From Petralouisia muris (GTDB lineage: Bacteria > Bacillota > Clostridia > Lachnospirales > Lachnospiraceae), in the NCBI RefSeq assembly GCF_004793545.1, contig NZ_SRYA01000001.1:124001-188000 (forward strand): a stretch of DNA of 64,000 bases. Direction: 5' to 3'. Below, piece after piece: positions 35,882-43,945 of the stretch; the stretch's first letter is position 1, and the number at the start of each line of letters is the position of its first letter. Under the pieces are notes generated by a model that saw nothing but the letters and a program-made list of their open reading frames with translations, was not told the DNA's origin and made no database searches. The translations under genes were made by a program, and so were the position numbers.

Positions 35882-36877
35882 CTATCCATGGTTCTTTACG
35901 TCTTTCAGCAATTCTTTCATCTGCTCCGCGCTCAGCCATTCGTCATTATTTCCCGAGTTATACTCAAAGCCTGGTTCCACGCGTTTTCCGCCTTCTTGGA
36001 TCCTTCCCGCATCCCACCAGTCAAAATGGGGATACACGATAAAATGCTTCTCATATTCATAAGTCATCAGAGAATCCTCACGGGTTACCATCACCTCATG
36101 CAGCTTCTCCCCTTCCCGGATTCCCACTTCCGGCATTTCGCATCCCGGAAGGATTGCCTGTGCCAAATCTGTAATTTTAAAGGAAGGTATTTTAGAGATA
36201 AAAGTCTCTCCTCCTTTTGCCTCAGACAAGGCCTTTATCACCAGCTTCACGCCTTCATCCAGACTGATCCAGAACCGTGTCATTCGGTAATCCGTAATCG
36301 GAAGCCTGCGCTCTCCTTTTGCCGCAAGCTCCTGGAAAAATGGAATTACAGAACCCCGGCTTCCGGCCACATTCCCATATCTTACAATGGAAAAACAGAC
36401 GTCTTTCCGGCCGGAGTAGGCGTTTGCCGCGATAAATAATTTATCCGATACAAGCTTGGTGCCTCCATACAAATTGATGGGATTGACTGCCTTGTCCGTA
36501 GAAAGGGCAACCACACGTTTCACCCCGCAGTCCAGCGCGGCGTCCACAATATTCATTGCGCCGTTGATATTCGTTTTCACTGCTTCCATGGGATTATACT
36601 CACAGGCCGGAACCTGCTTTAAAGCCGCCGCATGCACCACATAATCTGCGCTGTCCAAGGCCCGGTACAGCCGCTTTCTGTCTCTCACATCTCCAATAAA
36701 AAAGCGCAGCCTGTCCGAATATTCCCGAAATTTATTTGCCATATGGAACTGTTTGAATTCATCCCTGGAATAAATGATAATTTTCTCCGGCTGATAATGC
36801 TTTAATACAAATTCGGTAAACGCATGACCGAAAGAACCGGTGCCTCCGGTAATTAAAATTGTTTTGCCATTTAACAT
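35882..36877 (-). CDS. pseB: UDP-N-acetylglucosamine 4,6-dehydratase (inverting), PseB
   Basis: 331 residues; first step of pseudaminic acid synthesis, a combined C6 dehydratase/C5 epimerase. NAD-binding ITGGTGSFG at residues 8-16, YSRDEFKQFHM, the modified TDKA motif ALSTDKAVNPINLYGGTK with catalytic YxxxK. Start at 36877 has GGAGG and fits the family N terminus. Confidence 0.94.
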   Translation of the reverse strand: MLNGKTILITGGTGSFGHAFTEFVLKHYQPEKIIIYSRDEFKQFHMANKFREYSDRLRFFIGDVRDRKRLYRALDSADYVVHAAALKQVPACEYNPMEAVKTNINGAMNIVDAALDCGVKRVVALSTDKAVNPINLYGGTKLVSDKLFIAANAYSGRKDVCFSIVRYGNVAGSRGSVIPFFQELAAKGERRLPITDYRMTRFWISLDEGVKLVIKALSEAKGGETFISKIPSFKITDLAQAILPGCEMPEVGIREGEKLHEVMVTREDSLMTYEYEKHFIVYPHFDWWDAGRIQEGGKRVEPGFEYNSGNNDEWLSAEQMKELLKDVKNHG

Positions 36878-36922
36878 ATTTCTGCCTCCTGCTTTGCGGT
36901 ATTTCATCCTTGTTCTGCAGCA

Positions 36923-38779
36923 TTATTCTTTCGCCACAGTTTCCCTGGCAATCTGTTCGATTGCTTTGGTATAGCCTTCCAGCAATTCCATATATTCCTT
37001 TCCCTGGCGGGCCAGTTCAAGCCCCTCTTCCTCTGCTGTGTCATATTTAAAATATTGTCCGGTACGGATAATCTGCTCCGCCTGTACCATACTGTTGATT
37101 AACAGGTCAAAATGTACATTTTTTTCAATCTTTTCCCTGTTTTTCTTCACCCGCTTCAAAAGCTTCCGATAAGCCCGCTTATCCATATTTCCAGCCTGGC
37201 AGAGCTTATCCAGCTGCCGGTATATCTTTTTTCCTTCCCGTGCCAAAAGAATCAGCCCATGAATCTGCTTCGGCGTATCATGGAAATACTCCAGAATTTT
37301 CTCCTGCTCTTCTTGGTTAAACGCCGGCTCCAGACTGTCTATGCAGGCCCCGATATCAACTTCTTTTACACACTCTTTATCAATTACCTCTTTTAAGGGC
37401 ATCAGCGTTGTCCCTTCAATCCTGGCGCCGCCCTCAGTGGCATTGATAAATTCCACTTCATGGCCTCTTTCCCACCATTCGATATACTCCCCGAACCATT
37501 TGCGGTATCCGTCCAAATTCGACAATGTAGGCACTTCTTCTTCATAATTCCCAGGAACCATAATAAAATCCTTGGTGTCTTCCTCCGGCATCTCTTCCTT
37601 GAAGGTTCCGTCGGCATGAGATTTATTATTGGTATAGGCAAGATCCTGCCCCACAAATATAATTTTCCGAAATCCCAGATGGCACGCCAGAGAAAAAGCA
37701 AGAGTGGCTACGGAGCCTCCGGAGGGAAGCCCTTCCAGTTTTTTTCCGTTTATTGCAAACAGCTCTGCGGCGTATCGGAATCCATCGTAGATAAAAAATT
37801 TCTTGCCTGTATGATAATCCAGCATTCCTTTGGTGGAATTCAATTTGGCAAGCAGCGGAATTTCTTTTGCTTCCTCCTGCTCCACCAGCTCCACCGGCTT
37901 AATTCCATCCAACGTGGCAAACATATCTGGAACAATCCCTGCCTTTACCAACGGCTTTATGGCTGTATCCACCGCTATAATAAACGATTTATTTTTCGCC
38001 CTTTTTAATTCATGTATATTCTTGTTCAAAGAAGGGCCGGCAGACACTACGAAAGCCGGAATGTCTGCCGGAATTGTATTTAAAAGCTGAATCGCCTTGT
38101 ACCCTGTCCGCATATATCTCACATTGCTGTAGAAATTCTCCGCCAGCTTATTGCGGAAAAACATTTTTGTCCCCACTCCTACAAAATAAGAATGGGAATG
38201 CTCCTTCATTAGCTTTAAAAAGTTTTCCACCTGCTCCAGACACAATTCCACATAATTGGGCAGTATAAAATATTTCATCAGAGGTACCCGATCCCCCTGC
38301 AGCATCGCCCGGATAATTCTTTCCAATCCGTCCTCATTAATGCCCTCTACAATAAGCGCGATGGTGCGTTCTCCGAAAAGCTCTTCTAAATCAACCGAAC
38401 ATAATTGCTTATAAAATACAGAAAAAAGCGGTTCATACAGGAGAACCTGCGCACTTTCATCCGCCGCCTGATTCAGTTCCTTCAAATAATTCAAATTCCC
38501 CATACCTAAGATAAATACCGACGCATTGGGCACTATTTTTCCCAGCACGGAAATCTGATTCTTTGGATGGGCCAAAGGGTCACGCCGTCCAGCCAGATAC
38601 AGCCTTCTTCCTTCTTTTTCCACTGTCAGAATCTCTTCCCCGGTAAAAGCTGTTTCTCCCAGAACAGACATGCCTTCCTTTTCCAGAAGCTCTTCTTTCT
38701 TTTCTTCTATTAATTCTGAAATGCCGGGAAAACGCTTTTCCAGAATTTTAAGATTCCTGCTCTTTTGCTTTTCCGACAT
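36923..38779 (-). CDS. Motility accessory factor (Maf) type flagellin glycosyltransferase, DUF115
   Basis: 618 residues. The central DUF115/MAF_flag10 domain is clear: PAFVVSAGPSLNKNI near residue 242, AVDTAIKPLVKAGIVPD, KLNSTKGMLD, PSGGSVATLAFSLA and FVGQDLAYTNNKSHADG. Maf proteins transfer nonulosonic acids such as pseudaminic acid to Ser/Thr of flagellin. It is the first sugar gene after flagellin, consistent with that role. Its start overlaps the end of the small upstream gene by 32 bases. Confidence 0.88.
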   Translation of the reverse strand: MSEKQKSRNLKILEKRFPGISELIEEKKEELLEKEGMSVLGETAFTGEEILTVEKEGRRLYLAGRRDPLAHPKNQISVLGKIVPNASVFILGMGNLNYLKELNQAADESAQVLLYEPLFSVFYKQLCSVDLEELFGERTIALIVEGINEDGLERIIRAMLQGDRVPLMKYFILPNYVELCLEQVENFLKLMKEHSHSYFVGVGTKMFFRNKLAENFYSNVRYMRTGYKAIQLLNTIPADIPAFVVSAGPSLNKNIHELKRAKNKSFIIAVDTAIKPLVKAGIVPDMFATLDGIKPVELVEQEEAKEIPLLAKLNSTKGMLDYHTGKKFFIYDGFRYAAELFAINGKKLEGLPSGGSVATLAFSLACHLGFRKIIFVGQDLAYTNNKSHADGTFKEEMPEEDTKDFIMVPGNYEEEVPTLSNLDGYRKWFGEYIEWWERGHEVEFINATEGGARIEGTTLMPLKEVIDKECVKEVDIGACIDSLEPAFNQEEQEKILEYFHDTPKQIHGLILLAREGKKIYRQLDKLCQAGNMDKRAYRKLLKRVKKNREKIEKNVHFDLLINSMVQAEQIIRTGQYFKYDTAEEEGLELARQGKEYMELLEGYTKAIEQIARETVAKE

Positions 38780-39116
38780 AAACTTTCTCCTTTTCCCTGA
38801 AATACTCTTCTGACAGAAACATTTCCAGATATCCGGCTATGCCCTGCTCTAACGCATCCATCATCAATACATTGTCATGTTCCCGAAGGGCTGTCTCGCA
38901 GTCCCTTAAAATATCCGCCAGATTCTGATAGATTCCTTCTTCCAGCCCTGTAATATTTGTAAGAAACCACTGGGCAAATTCCTGTATTTTCGGAACCAGT
39001 TCCCTACAGTTTTCGACATATGTATTATTTCTGGAATAGGTGGCGTTAAATCCCAGAAAGCTGATGCTTTCATACAATTCCTTTATCTTCTCTTCCATTG
39101 GATTCTTTTCTTCCAT
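38748..39116 (-). CDS. Small hypothetical protein between flagellin and maf
   Basis: About 122 residues, helical and acidic (MEEKIKELYESISFLGFN at the start; ETALREHDNVLMMDALEQG in the middle). No recognised domain, signal or membrane segment. The ATG at 39116 is preceded by GAGGAA and lies just after the flagellin terminator; an open frame extends upstream through the terminator and flagellin, but that is a shadow. Its overlap with maf suggests a helper role in flagellin glycosylation; FlaG/chaperone-like function is speculation. Confidence 0.68.
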   Translation of the reverse strand: MEEKNPMEEKIKELYESISFLGFNATYSRNNTYVENCRELVPKIQEFAQWFLTNITGLEEGIYQNLADILRDCETALREHDNVLMMDALEQGIAGYLEMFLSEEYFREKEKVYVGKAKEQES

Positions 39117-39133
39117 CGGTTCCTCTTTTCTTG

Positions 39134-39160
39134 AAAAAACCAGCCGAAGCTGGTCTTTTT
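39134..39160 (-). terminator. Flagellin terminator
   Basis: Perfect stem ACCAGC-TTCG-GCTGGT followed by six T on the minus strand, preceded by A residues so it could also act on plus-strand transcripts. The very stable UUCG tetraloop is notable. Some read-through is needed if the downstream maf operon lacks its own promoter; none was obvious. Confidence 0.9.
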
Positions 39161-39261
39161 CTTGAATTATATTTTGCGGACATACAACACTCTGCCGCTC
39201 TTGATGAAGATTGCAAAACACTATGCAGCCCGCCGTCCAACGCTCTGCGTATAGAAGCAGA

Positions 39262-40446
39262 TTACTGCAACAAGGACAATACACCCTGTGTGGACTGGTT
39301 TGCCTGTGCAAGCATAGACTGGCCTGCCTGAGCAAGAATATTGTTCTTGCTGTATTCCACCATCTCAGACGCCATATCTGTATCACGGATACGAGATTCT
39401 GCAGACTGGGTATTCTCAGCAACGTTATCCAGGTTGGCTACGGTATGCTCTAATCTGTTCTGTAATGCACCCAAAGCGGAACGCTGTGTAGATACACGGT
39501 TAATTGCATTCTGTACTGCATTTAAGGTGGCATTGGCAAGATCATAATCATCTACTTTCGGTGTATCTGCATTAATTACACTTCCAAATCCGCCCACTGT
39601 AGTTCCTGTTACTTTTGAATTTGAAAGTAAATCATCCCAAGCGTCACTTGCCGTACCTGCATACATATCTCCCAGCACACTTGTTCCAGATGCATTTGCA
39701 GAAGCCATAGTTGAATAAGTTGTCTTTCCCTCTGAAAGCCCATATTTTCCTGTAGAGTCCATATGAACCATTTCGCTCTTGAACTGCGTAACTCCATAAC
39801 TTCTTACATCATCCAGGAATATGCTCTTATTAGAGGCTGCACTTATCGTTGTATCATACTTATACTCCACTCCCAGATATGCTATGTCATTATATTTAAC
39901 AGTCTCTGTCCCCTTTGTATAAGAAATGTCACGCAATCCCAATGACTTAGCATCCATTTTATCAATGCTGATGCTGATACTCTGATTTGCATTCGCGCCA
40001 ACATGAAGCTTTTTGTCTGTAAAAGTTCCGTCCAGCAGTTCCTGTTTGTTGAACTGTGTGGTCTCAGAAATACGATCCAACTCTGCTGTCAAAGCGGTCA
40101 GCTCATCATTAATTGCATCACGGTCAATATCCTGGTTGGTGTCATTCGCACCCTGTACAGCCAGTTCATTCATTCTCTGAAGAATGCTGTGCGCTTCATT
40201 TAAAGCGCCTTCAGCCGTCTGTATCAAAGAAATACCGTCCTGAGCGTTGGTGGATGCACGGTTTAATCCGCGAACCTGGCTTCTCATTTTCTCAGAAATC
40301 TTCAATCCTGCTGCATCATCTGCTGCGCGGTTAATTCTGTAACCGGATGATAATTTCTCAGATGATTTGGACTGTGAGCTTGTTGTAATTCCTAACTGAC
40401 GGTTAGAGTTCATTGCTGTAAGATTGTGTTGTACTACCATTGCCAT
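39262..40446 (-). CDS. hag: Flagellin
   Basis: 394 residues, filament subunit exported by the flagellar type III system. Conserved N-terminal D0/D1 (MVVQHNLTAMNSNRQLG, SSGYRINRAADDAAGLKISE, LNEAHSILQRMNELAVQ) and C-terminal D1/D0 (TQSAESRIRDTDMASEM, QAGQSMLAQANQ, LSLLQ at the end). The Ser/Thr-rich centre, residues 170-290, is the likely glycosylated region. Strong ribosome site AAGGAGG overlaps a probable CsrA site. Confidence 0.96.
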   Translation of the reverse strand: MAMVVQHNLTAMNSNRQLGITTSSQSKSSEKLSSGYRINRAADDAAGLKISEKMRSQVRGLNRASTNAQDGISLIQTAEGALNEAHSILQRMNELAVQGANDTNQDIDRDAINDELTALTAELDRISETTQFNKQELLDGTFTDKKLHVGANANQSISISIDKMDAKSLGLRDISYTKGTETVKYNDIAYLGVEYKYDTTISAASNKSIFLDDVRSYGVTQFKSEMVHMDSTGKYGLSEGKTTYSTMASANASGTSVLGDMYAGTASDAWDDLLSNSKVTGTTVGGFGSVINADTPKVDDYDLANATLNAVQNAINRVSTQRSALGALQNRLEHTVANLDNVAENTQSAESRIRDTDMASEMVEYSKNNILAQAGQSMLAQANQSTQGVLSLLQ

Positions 40447-40454
40447 AATTTTTT

Positions 40455-40497
40455 CCTCCTTGTTATATGGGCTTTTCTGCCTGCAAATCCGTTTGCA
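40455..40497 (-). promoter_or_regulatory. Probable CsrA binding sites in the flagellin leader
   Basis: On the minus strand a perfect hairpin TGCAAA-CGGA-TTTGCA (40482-40497) shows GGA in its loop, and ACAAGGAGG (40455-40463) covers the flagellin Shine-Dalgarno sequence about 30 bases downstream. This matches the two-site arrangement known for CsrA on Bacillus subtilis hag mRNA. csrA itself is the next gene upstream. Confidence 0.72.
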
Positions 40498-40609
40498 TGC
40501 ATACTTTTTTTATTTCACCGACTGACTGTCTGCTGAGACAGCCGCCTTTTATAATAAGCAGGAGCCCTAGGTTACCCCCGCATATTACCTATTTCCTTTA
40601 CGCCGACGC

Positions 40610-40921
40610 TTAACAGCCGTATTTTGTCTGGAGTCTGCTTTTCGCCTCTGTCTTTCTGGACTTTCTGCGTTCTTCCATCAGAATCGCCTTAATCTTTTCC
40701 TTGGCTTCCGGGGACAGTTCCTTGTCTCTGTAATGCTTCACTTCATTTCCCGGCTCCGCCGCCATTCCGAATTTCTCCAGCGCTGCGCTTCTTACCACAT
40801 TCATTTCTCTCGGTGCGTCTACCAGCACCCGCAGGTTATTGGAACTTCCTCCCGCAAACACCAGCTTGATTTCATCGCCGATCAGCAGGTACTCTCCTGG
40901 CTTTACTGTTAATTTCAGCAT
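40610..40921 (-). CDS. csrA: Carbon storage regulator CsrA with C-terminal extension
   Basis: 103 residues. Residues 1-50 follow CsrA (LTVKPGEYLLIGDEIKLVF, RVLVDAPREMNVVRSAALEKF); a basic C-terminal extension of about 40 residues (HYRDKELSPEAKEKIKAI, RRKSRKTEAKSR) is longer than usual. In Firmicutes CsrA represses flagellin translation and is titrated by FliW; no fliW is in the window. ACAAGGAGG also precedes its own start, so autoregulation is possible. It is followed by the flagellin leader. Confidence 0.85.
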   Translation of the reverse strand: MLKLTVKPGEYLLIGDEIKLVFAGGSSNNLRVLVDAPREMNVVRSAALEKFGMAAEPGNEVKHYRDKELSPEAKEKIKAILMEERRKSRKTEAKSRLQTKYGC

Positions 40922-41006
40922 AATAACCTCCTTGTTTCCTCTGCGCCGCTGAATTAAAATTACTTCCCGCTCAACGGCCGCCCGTCACTTCCTGATGATT
41001 TTGCGA

Positions 41007-41033
41007 TGCAACACTTTATATCAAATTGTTGCA
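41007..41033. repeat. 27-bp palindrome, copy 1
   Basis: TGCAACA-N13-TGTTGCA, inverted relative to copy 2 and identical to it except at one position of the arm. Located 85 bases upstream of the csrA start. Confidence 0.8.
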
Positions 41034-41114
41034 TGGATCCGAAACCCCTTAGAAACAGCAGGTTTGGAGCGATATATTTTTAGAATCTTTTTTGAAATTT
41101 TTTTAAAAGAGAGG

Positions 41115-41141
41115 TTAAGTATGTTGGAAAAGAGCCGATAT
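41115..41141 (+). promoter_or_regulatory. Possible SigD (sigma-28) promoter
   Basis: TTAA (41115-41118), 15-base spacer, GCCGATAT (41134-41141). The -10 matches the flagellar sigma consensus exactly and the -35 three of four bases. It points rightward toward palindrome copy 2, with no gene for 600 bases, so its target is unclear. Confidence 0.35.
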
Positions 41142-41160
41142 TATCTGTGTAAATGGAAAA

Positions 41161-41187
41161 TGCAACAATTTGATATAAATTGTTGCA
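41161..41187. repeat. 27-bp palindrome, copy 2
   Basis: Perfect palindrome TGCAACAATTT-GATAT-AAATTGTTGCA followed by five T on the plus strand, so it could also work as a weak terminator. Centres of the two copies are 154 bases apart. Confidence 0.8.
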
Positions 41188-41322
41188 TTTTTCTGTAGTT
41201 ATAAAATGGATAGGGGAGTTTGGGGGATGGGTCTGTGCCGTGCTGCAAAAAATGGACGACATTGATTCTGGCTATTATAGGCTTATTCCAAGTTTTGTTC
41301 CAGAATGGTAAAATTGGAGTAT

Positions 41323-41361
41323 AAAAATAGCAGGAGCATATGAAAATACCCTGCTATTTTT
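41323..41361. terminator. Bidirectional hairpin terminator
   Basis: Perfect 12-bp stem AAAAATAGCAGG / CCTGCTATTTTT with a 15-base loop. No gene ends nearby on either strand, so it may be the remnant of a deleted gene. Confidence 0.6.
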
Positions 41362-41773
41362 AGTATTGCTTTATGGGGGATGAATTTTTTAGGGGTTTCC
41401 CAATGTCAGTGTGTGGGTGCTTACTGCCTTCTGCCATCCCTGCCGGTTTTTTCCTTTGTGAGATTTCATAAAGAATTACCAATTCTGGCAGTAATAGAAT
41501 TTTATGAGTTCTTTCCATGCCAAGCTACCAAAATAAGGCCAAAAATAATAGAACAAAAATAATAATCCTCCCAATTAACCCAGAATTACGCATAACACAA
41601 TTAATTCAGGAAATGCAGGATACGTCAGTAATTGATAAGGATTTACTGGCTTCTTAAGCATATAAACTTTTTACTATCCAGTAATGTAGATATTCTATAT
41701 AATTTTGTAGATTTTTTATTGAAATATATAGAAATATGCATTATAATAACGCCACAGAAAGGAAGTGTTGCCA

Positions 41774-42529
41774 ATGCCCTCGCTACAAGAGCTTCTGCAA
41801 AAAGCAGATTTCTATAAACAAAAAATATCCTCTGCCCGTCCATTGGCAAAGGAAGAACTGGAATCCCTGGATAACTATTTTCGCGTCGGGTTTACCTACG
41901 CCAGCAATGCCTTAGAAGGGAATACGCTCACCATATCCGAAACAAAGATACTCCTGGAGGATGGCATCACCGTCGGAGGCCGCCCTCTGAAGGACTGCTA
42001 TGAGGCTGTTGGCCATGGCGCGGCTTACGACTTCATGTTGGGGCTGGCAAGGCAGCCAGATATGTGCATCACAGAAGACTCCATCAAGGAACTGCACCGC
42101 CTCTTTTACCAAAAAGTTGATGCAGAGCAGGCCGGCCAGTACCGTTCCATCCAGGTTTACATCTCCGGGACAGAGTATATCCCCCCTGCCCCAGGCGAGG
42201 TGCCACAGTTGATGGGGCACCTTACAGACCAAATCCATTCATCCAAACTTTCCTTGCACCCTATTGAACTGGCGGCGATGGCACATAAAAGGCTGGTTGA
42301 CATCCACCCTTTCATTGACGGGAATGGCAGAGCCGCCCGGCTCCTGATGAACCTTATACTTGTCAATAGCGGCTACGGCGTGGTTTCAATCCCTCCCATC
42401 TGGCGGGATGACTATATCAATGCCCTGTCCGCTTCCAGATGTCTAAACGGCATAGAACCATTCTCTAAGCTGATTGCTGAATGTGTGATTGAAACAGAGA
42501 GGGATTATTGCCGGCTGCTTAAGCTATGA
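41774..42529 (+). CDS. Fic family protein with N-terminal inhibitory helix
   Basis: 251 residues. The Fic core HPFIDGNGRAARLL begins at residue 178 with all catalytic residues (His, Asp, Asn, two Arg), so AMP-transfer or a related nucleotide transfer is expected. The inhibitory motif (S/T)xxxE(G/N) is present as SNALEGN at residues 44-50, upstream of the core as in class II Fic proteins, so activity is self-restrained and no separate antitoxin is needed. The ATG at 41774 has AGGA ten bases upstream; a GTG three codons earlier is less likely. Plus-strand island gene among minus-strand neighbours. Confidence 0.88.
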   Translation: MPSLQELLQKADFYKQKISSARPLAKEELESLDNYFRVGFTYASNALEGNTLTISETKILLEDGITVGGRPLKDCYEAVGHGAAYDFMLGLARQPDMCITEDSIKELHRLFYQKVDAEQAGQYRSIQVYISGTEYIPPAPGEVPQLMGHLTDQIHSSKLSLHPIELAAMAHKRLVDIHPFIDGNGRAARLLMNLILVNSGYGVVSIPPIWRDDYINALSASRCLNGIEPFSKLIAECVIETERDYCRLLKL

Positions 42530-42715
42530 GGCATAAAAAATGGCTGTGCCAGAAAATGTGTGTAAGTAAGTTATCGGAAAATTCCCTTTGAACTGCTCAG
42601 CTTTCCTGTTTCGAAAACCAGTAAGGTCAATGGTCTAAGGCTTTTACAGGATTTTTGGATTTTGACAGAATCAGCATGGCAGCTCAGAGGACTGACACAG
42701 TTTAGATGGCAAAGC
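42530..42715. other. Spacer after the Fic gene without recognised gene
   Basis: No coding region. It begins with GGCTGTGCCAGAAAATGTGTG, which resembles the end of an IS256-type insertion sequence, but no matching opposite end or transposase was found. Confidence 0.35.
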
Positions 42716-43175
42716 CTAATTTGACCCATCAGCGCCTGAAATCAAGCATCCCATGAAGGGGCAACGAGTCATGTAAAAAATATAAAACGGAATTAACATC
42801 AGCAGACTTTTTTCAAAAATATCATCCAGTGAATATGTCTGCACTTTCATAATCGGCACGTAATACTGAACCGTTCCGCCCGGCGTGACAATCACATATT
42901 TCATTTTCTCCGGCGTTTTTTTGTAAGTCCGAAGGTACAAAACCGCAAAATTCGTATCCCTAATCCATTCTTTATCTGTCTCGTCCTGCTGGCTCAAAAA
43001 ATGCTCGTTGGGTAAAACGGATTTCTTCCTCCCCTGTATATGTTTCCCTAAAATGAAGAATTTCGCTTTTACAATTCAGCAAAAAAAGAGCGTTGACAGG
43101 AATATTATATCCTATCTTCCAAGCATCGGCCATCACCGACTTTACAAAACTTCCCATTCCCCAATTGCCAAACAA
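42716..43175 (-). pseudogene. Broken Rpn/PD-(D/E)XK nuclease-like gene fragment
   Basis: Two overlapping minus-strand frames encode successive parts of one protein: NIPVNALFLLNCKSEILHFR...EEIRFTQR in one frame and HFLSQQDETDKEWIRDTNFA...IVTPGGTVQYYVPIMKVQTY in the next. They join through a small deletion near 42,985-43,015, and both ends are truncated relative to the roughly 300-residue Rpn (recombination-promoting nuclease/putative transposase) family that this resembles. Family assignment is from memory and moderate. Confidence 0.55.
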
Positions 43176-43206
43176 ATGAAATTGTAATAAGCTGAATGAC
43201 GACAGC

Positions 43207-43225
43207 GCTTCGCAGGACGCGAAGC
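43207..43225. repeat. Short inverted repeat upstream of the recombinase
   Basis: GCTTCGC-AGGAC-GCGAAGC, 7-bp arms with a 5-base centre and no T run. It could be a recombinase core-type site or an RNA hairpin. Confidence 0.4.
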
Positions 43226-43276
43226 ACTATTTCCCTGACAGAATGCAGGAGTACAAAAGAAACAGGAGGTTACCTC

Positions 43277-43855
43277 ATGAGCGTCACACAGCCTATTCGG
43301 AACATATCTGAAATCGAAAAATTAAAAAACTATTATTATCTGGAAAAACCAAATCTTAGAAATTACGCATTGATTTGTCTTGGAATCAATTCTGCCCTCA
43401 GAATCAGCGATTTGCTGGAATTAAACTGGCAGGATGTTTACGATTTTACGAAAAAGCATTTTCTAAAACACATCATGCTTAAGGAACGCAAAACGGGAAA
43501 ACAGACACGAATTGCACTAAATCAAAACGCTCTGAAGGCATTGCAGCTATACAAAAGCGGCCTGCAGCAGATAAATCCTACGGATTACCTTTTTCCCGGC
43601 CGAAACAGAGCCAACCATCTCAGCCGTTCCCAAGCGTTCCGGCTCATCAAAACCGCCGGGCAGGAACTGAATTTTGAAACGGACATAAGCTGCCATTCTC
43701 TGCGGAAAACCTTCGGATATCATGCATGGAAATCAGGCGCACAGCCTGCCGTACTGATGAATATCTACAACCATTCCTCTTTTCAGACTACAAAACGGTA
43801 TCTTGGAATTGAACAGGATGACAGGGATCAGATCTTTCTGGATGTGAATCTATGA
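43277..43855 (+). CDS. Single-domain tyrosine recombinase
   Basis: 192 residues, essentially only the catalytic domain of the phage integrase family. The active-site residues can be placed: Arg in SALRISDLLELNW near residue 45, HSLRKTFGYHA near 143, His in IYNHSS near 168 and the nucleophilic Tyr in TTKRYLGI near 180. There is no SAM-like core-binding domain, as in some small Firmicutes recombinases. AGGAGG precedes the ATG. No integrated element was delimited around it. Confidence 0.87.
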   Translation: MSVTQPIRNISEIEKLKNYYYLEKPNLRNYALICLGINSALRISDLLELNWQDVYDFTKKHFLKHIMLKERKTGKQTRIALNQNALKALQLYKSGLQQINPTDYLFPGRNRANHLSRSQAFRLIKTAGQELNFETDISCHSLRKTFGYHAWKSGAQPAVLMNIYNHSSFQTTKRYLGIEQDDRDQIFLDVNL

Positions 43856-43945
43856 CATTTTATTTCAGAATACTTATATTCTGCAATTGTACTTTTCAAT
43901 CGCAGCTTTTATTTTCTCTAATGACGCTAGTTTAGTAATCATGTA

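Larger units (their letters stand above)
40922..41773. other. Gene-poor spacer between csrA and the Fic gene
   Basis: About 850 AT-rich bases with no supported gene. It holds two copies of a 27-base palindrome, a SigD-like motif and a 12-bp-stem terminator, listed separately. Short open frames are present but have no family features or convincing ribosome sites. Confidence 0.7.

Noticed and set aside
39117-39422. N-terminal extension of the small gene upstream of maf
   Set aside because: It would be translated through the flagellin terminator and antisense-like frames of flagellin; the internal ATG has a good ribosome site.
40498-40609. SigD promoter directly before flagellin
   Set aside because: TAAA motifs occur but none has a convincing GCCGATAA-type partner at 15 bases; flagellin may be transcribed from upstream of csrA.
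41080-41262. Short open frame on the minus strand across palindrome copy 2
   Set aside because: No ribosome site or family features; composition is that of the AT-rich spacer.
42541-42563. Possible IS256-type terminal inverted repeat
   Set aside because: Only one end-like sequence was found; no transposase, matching end or target duplication.
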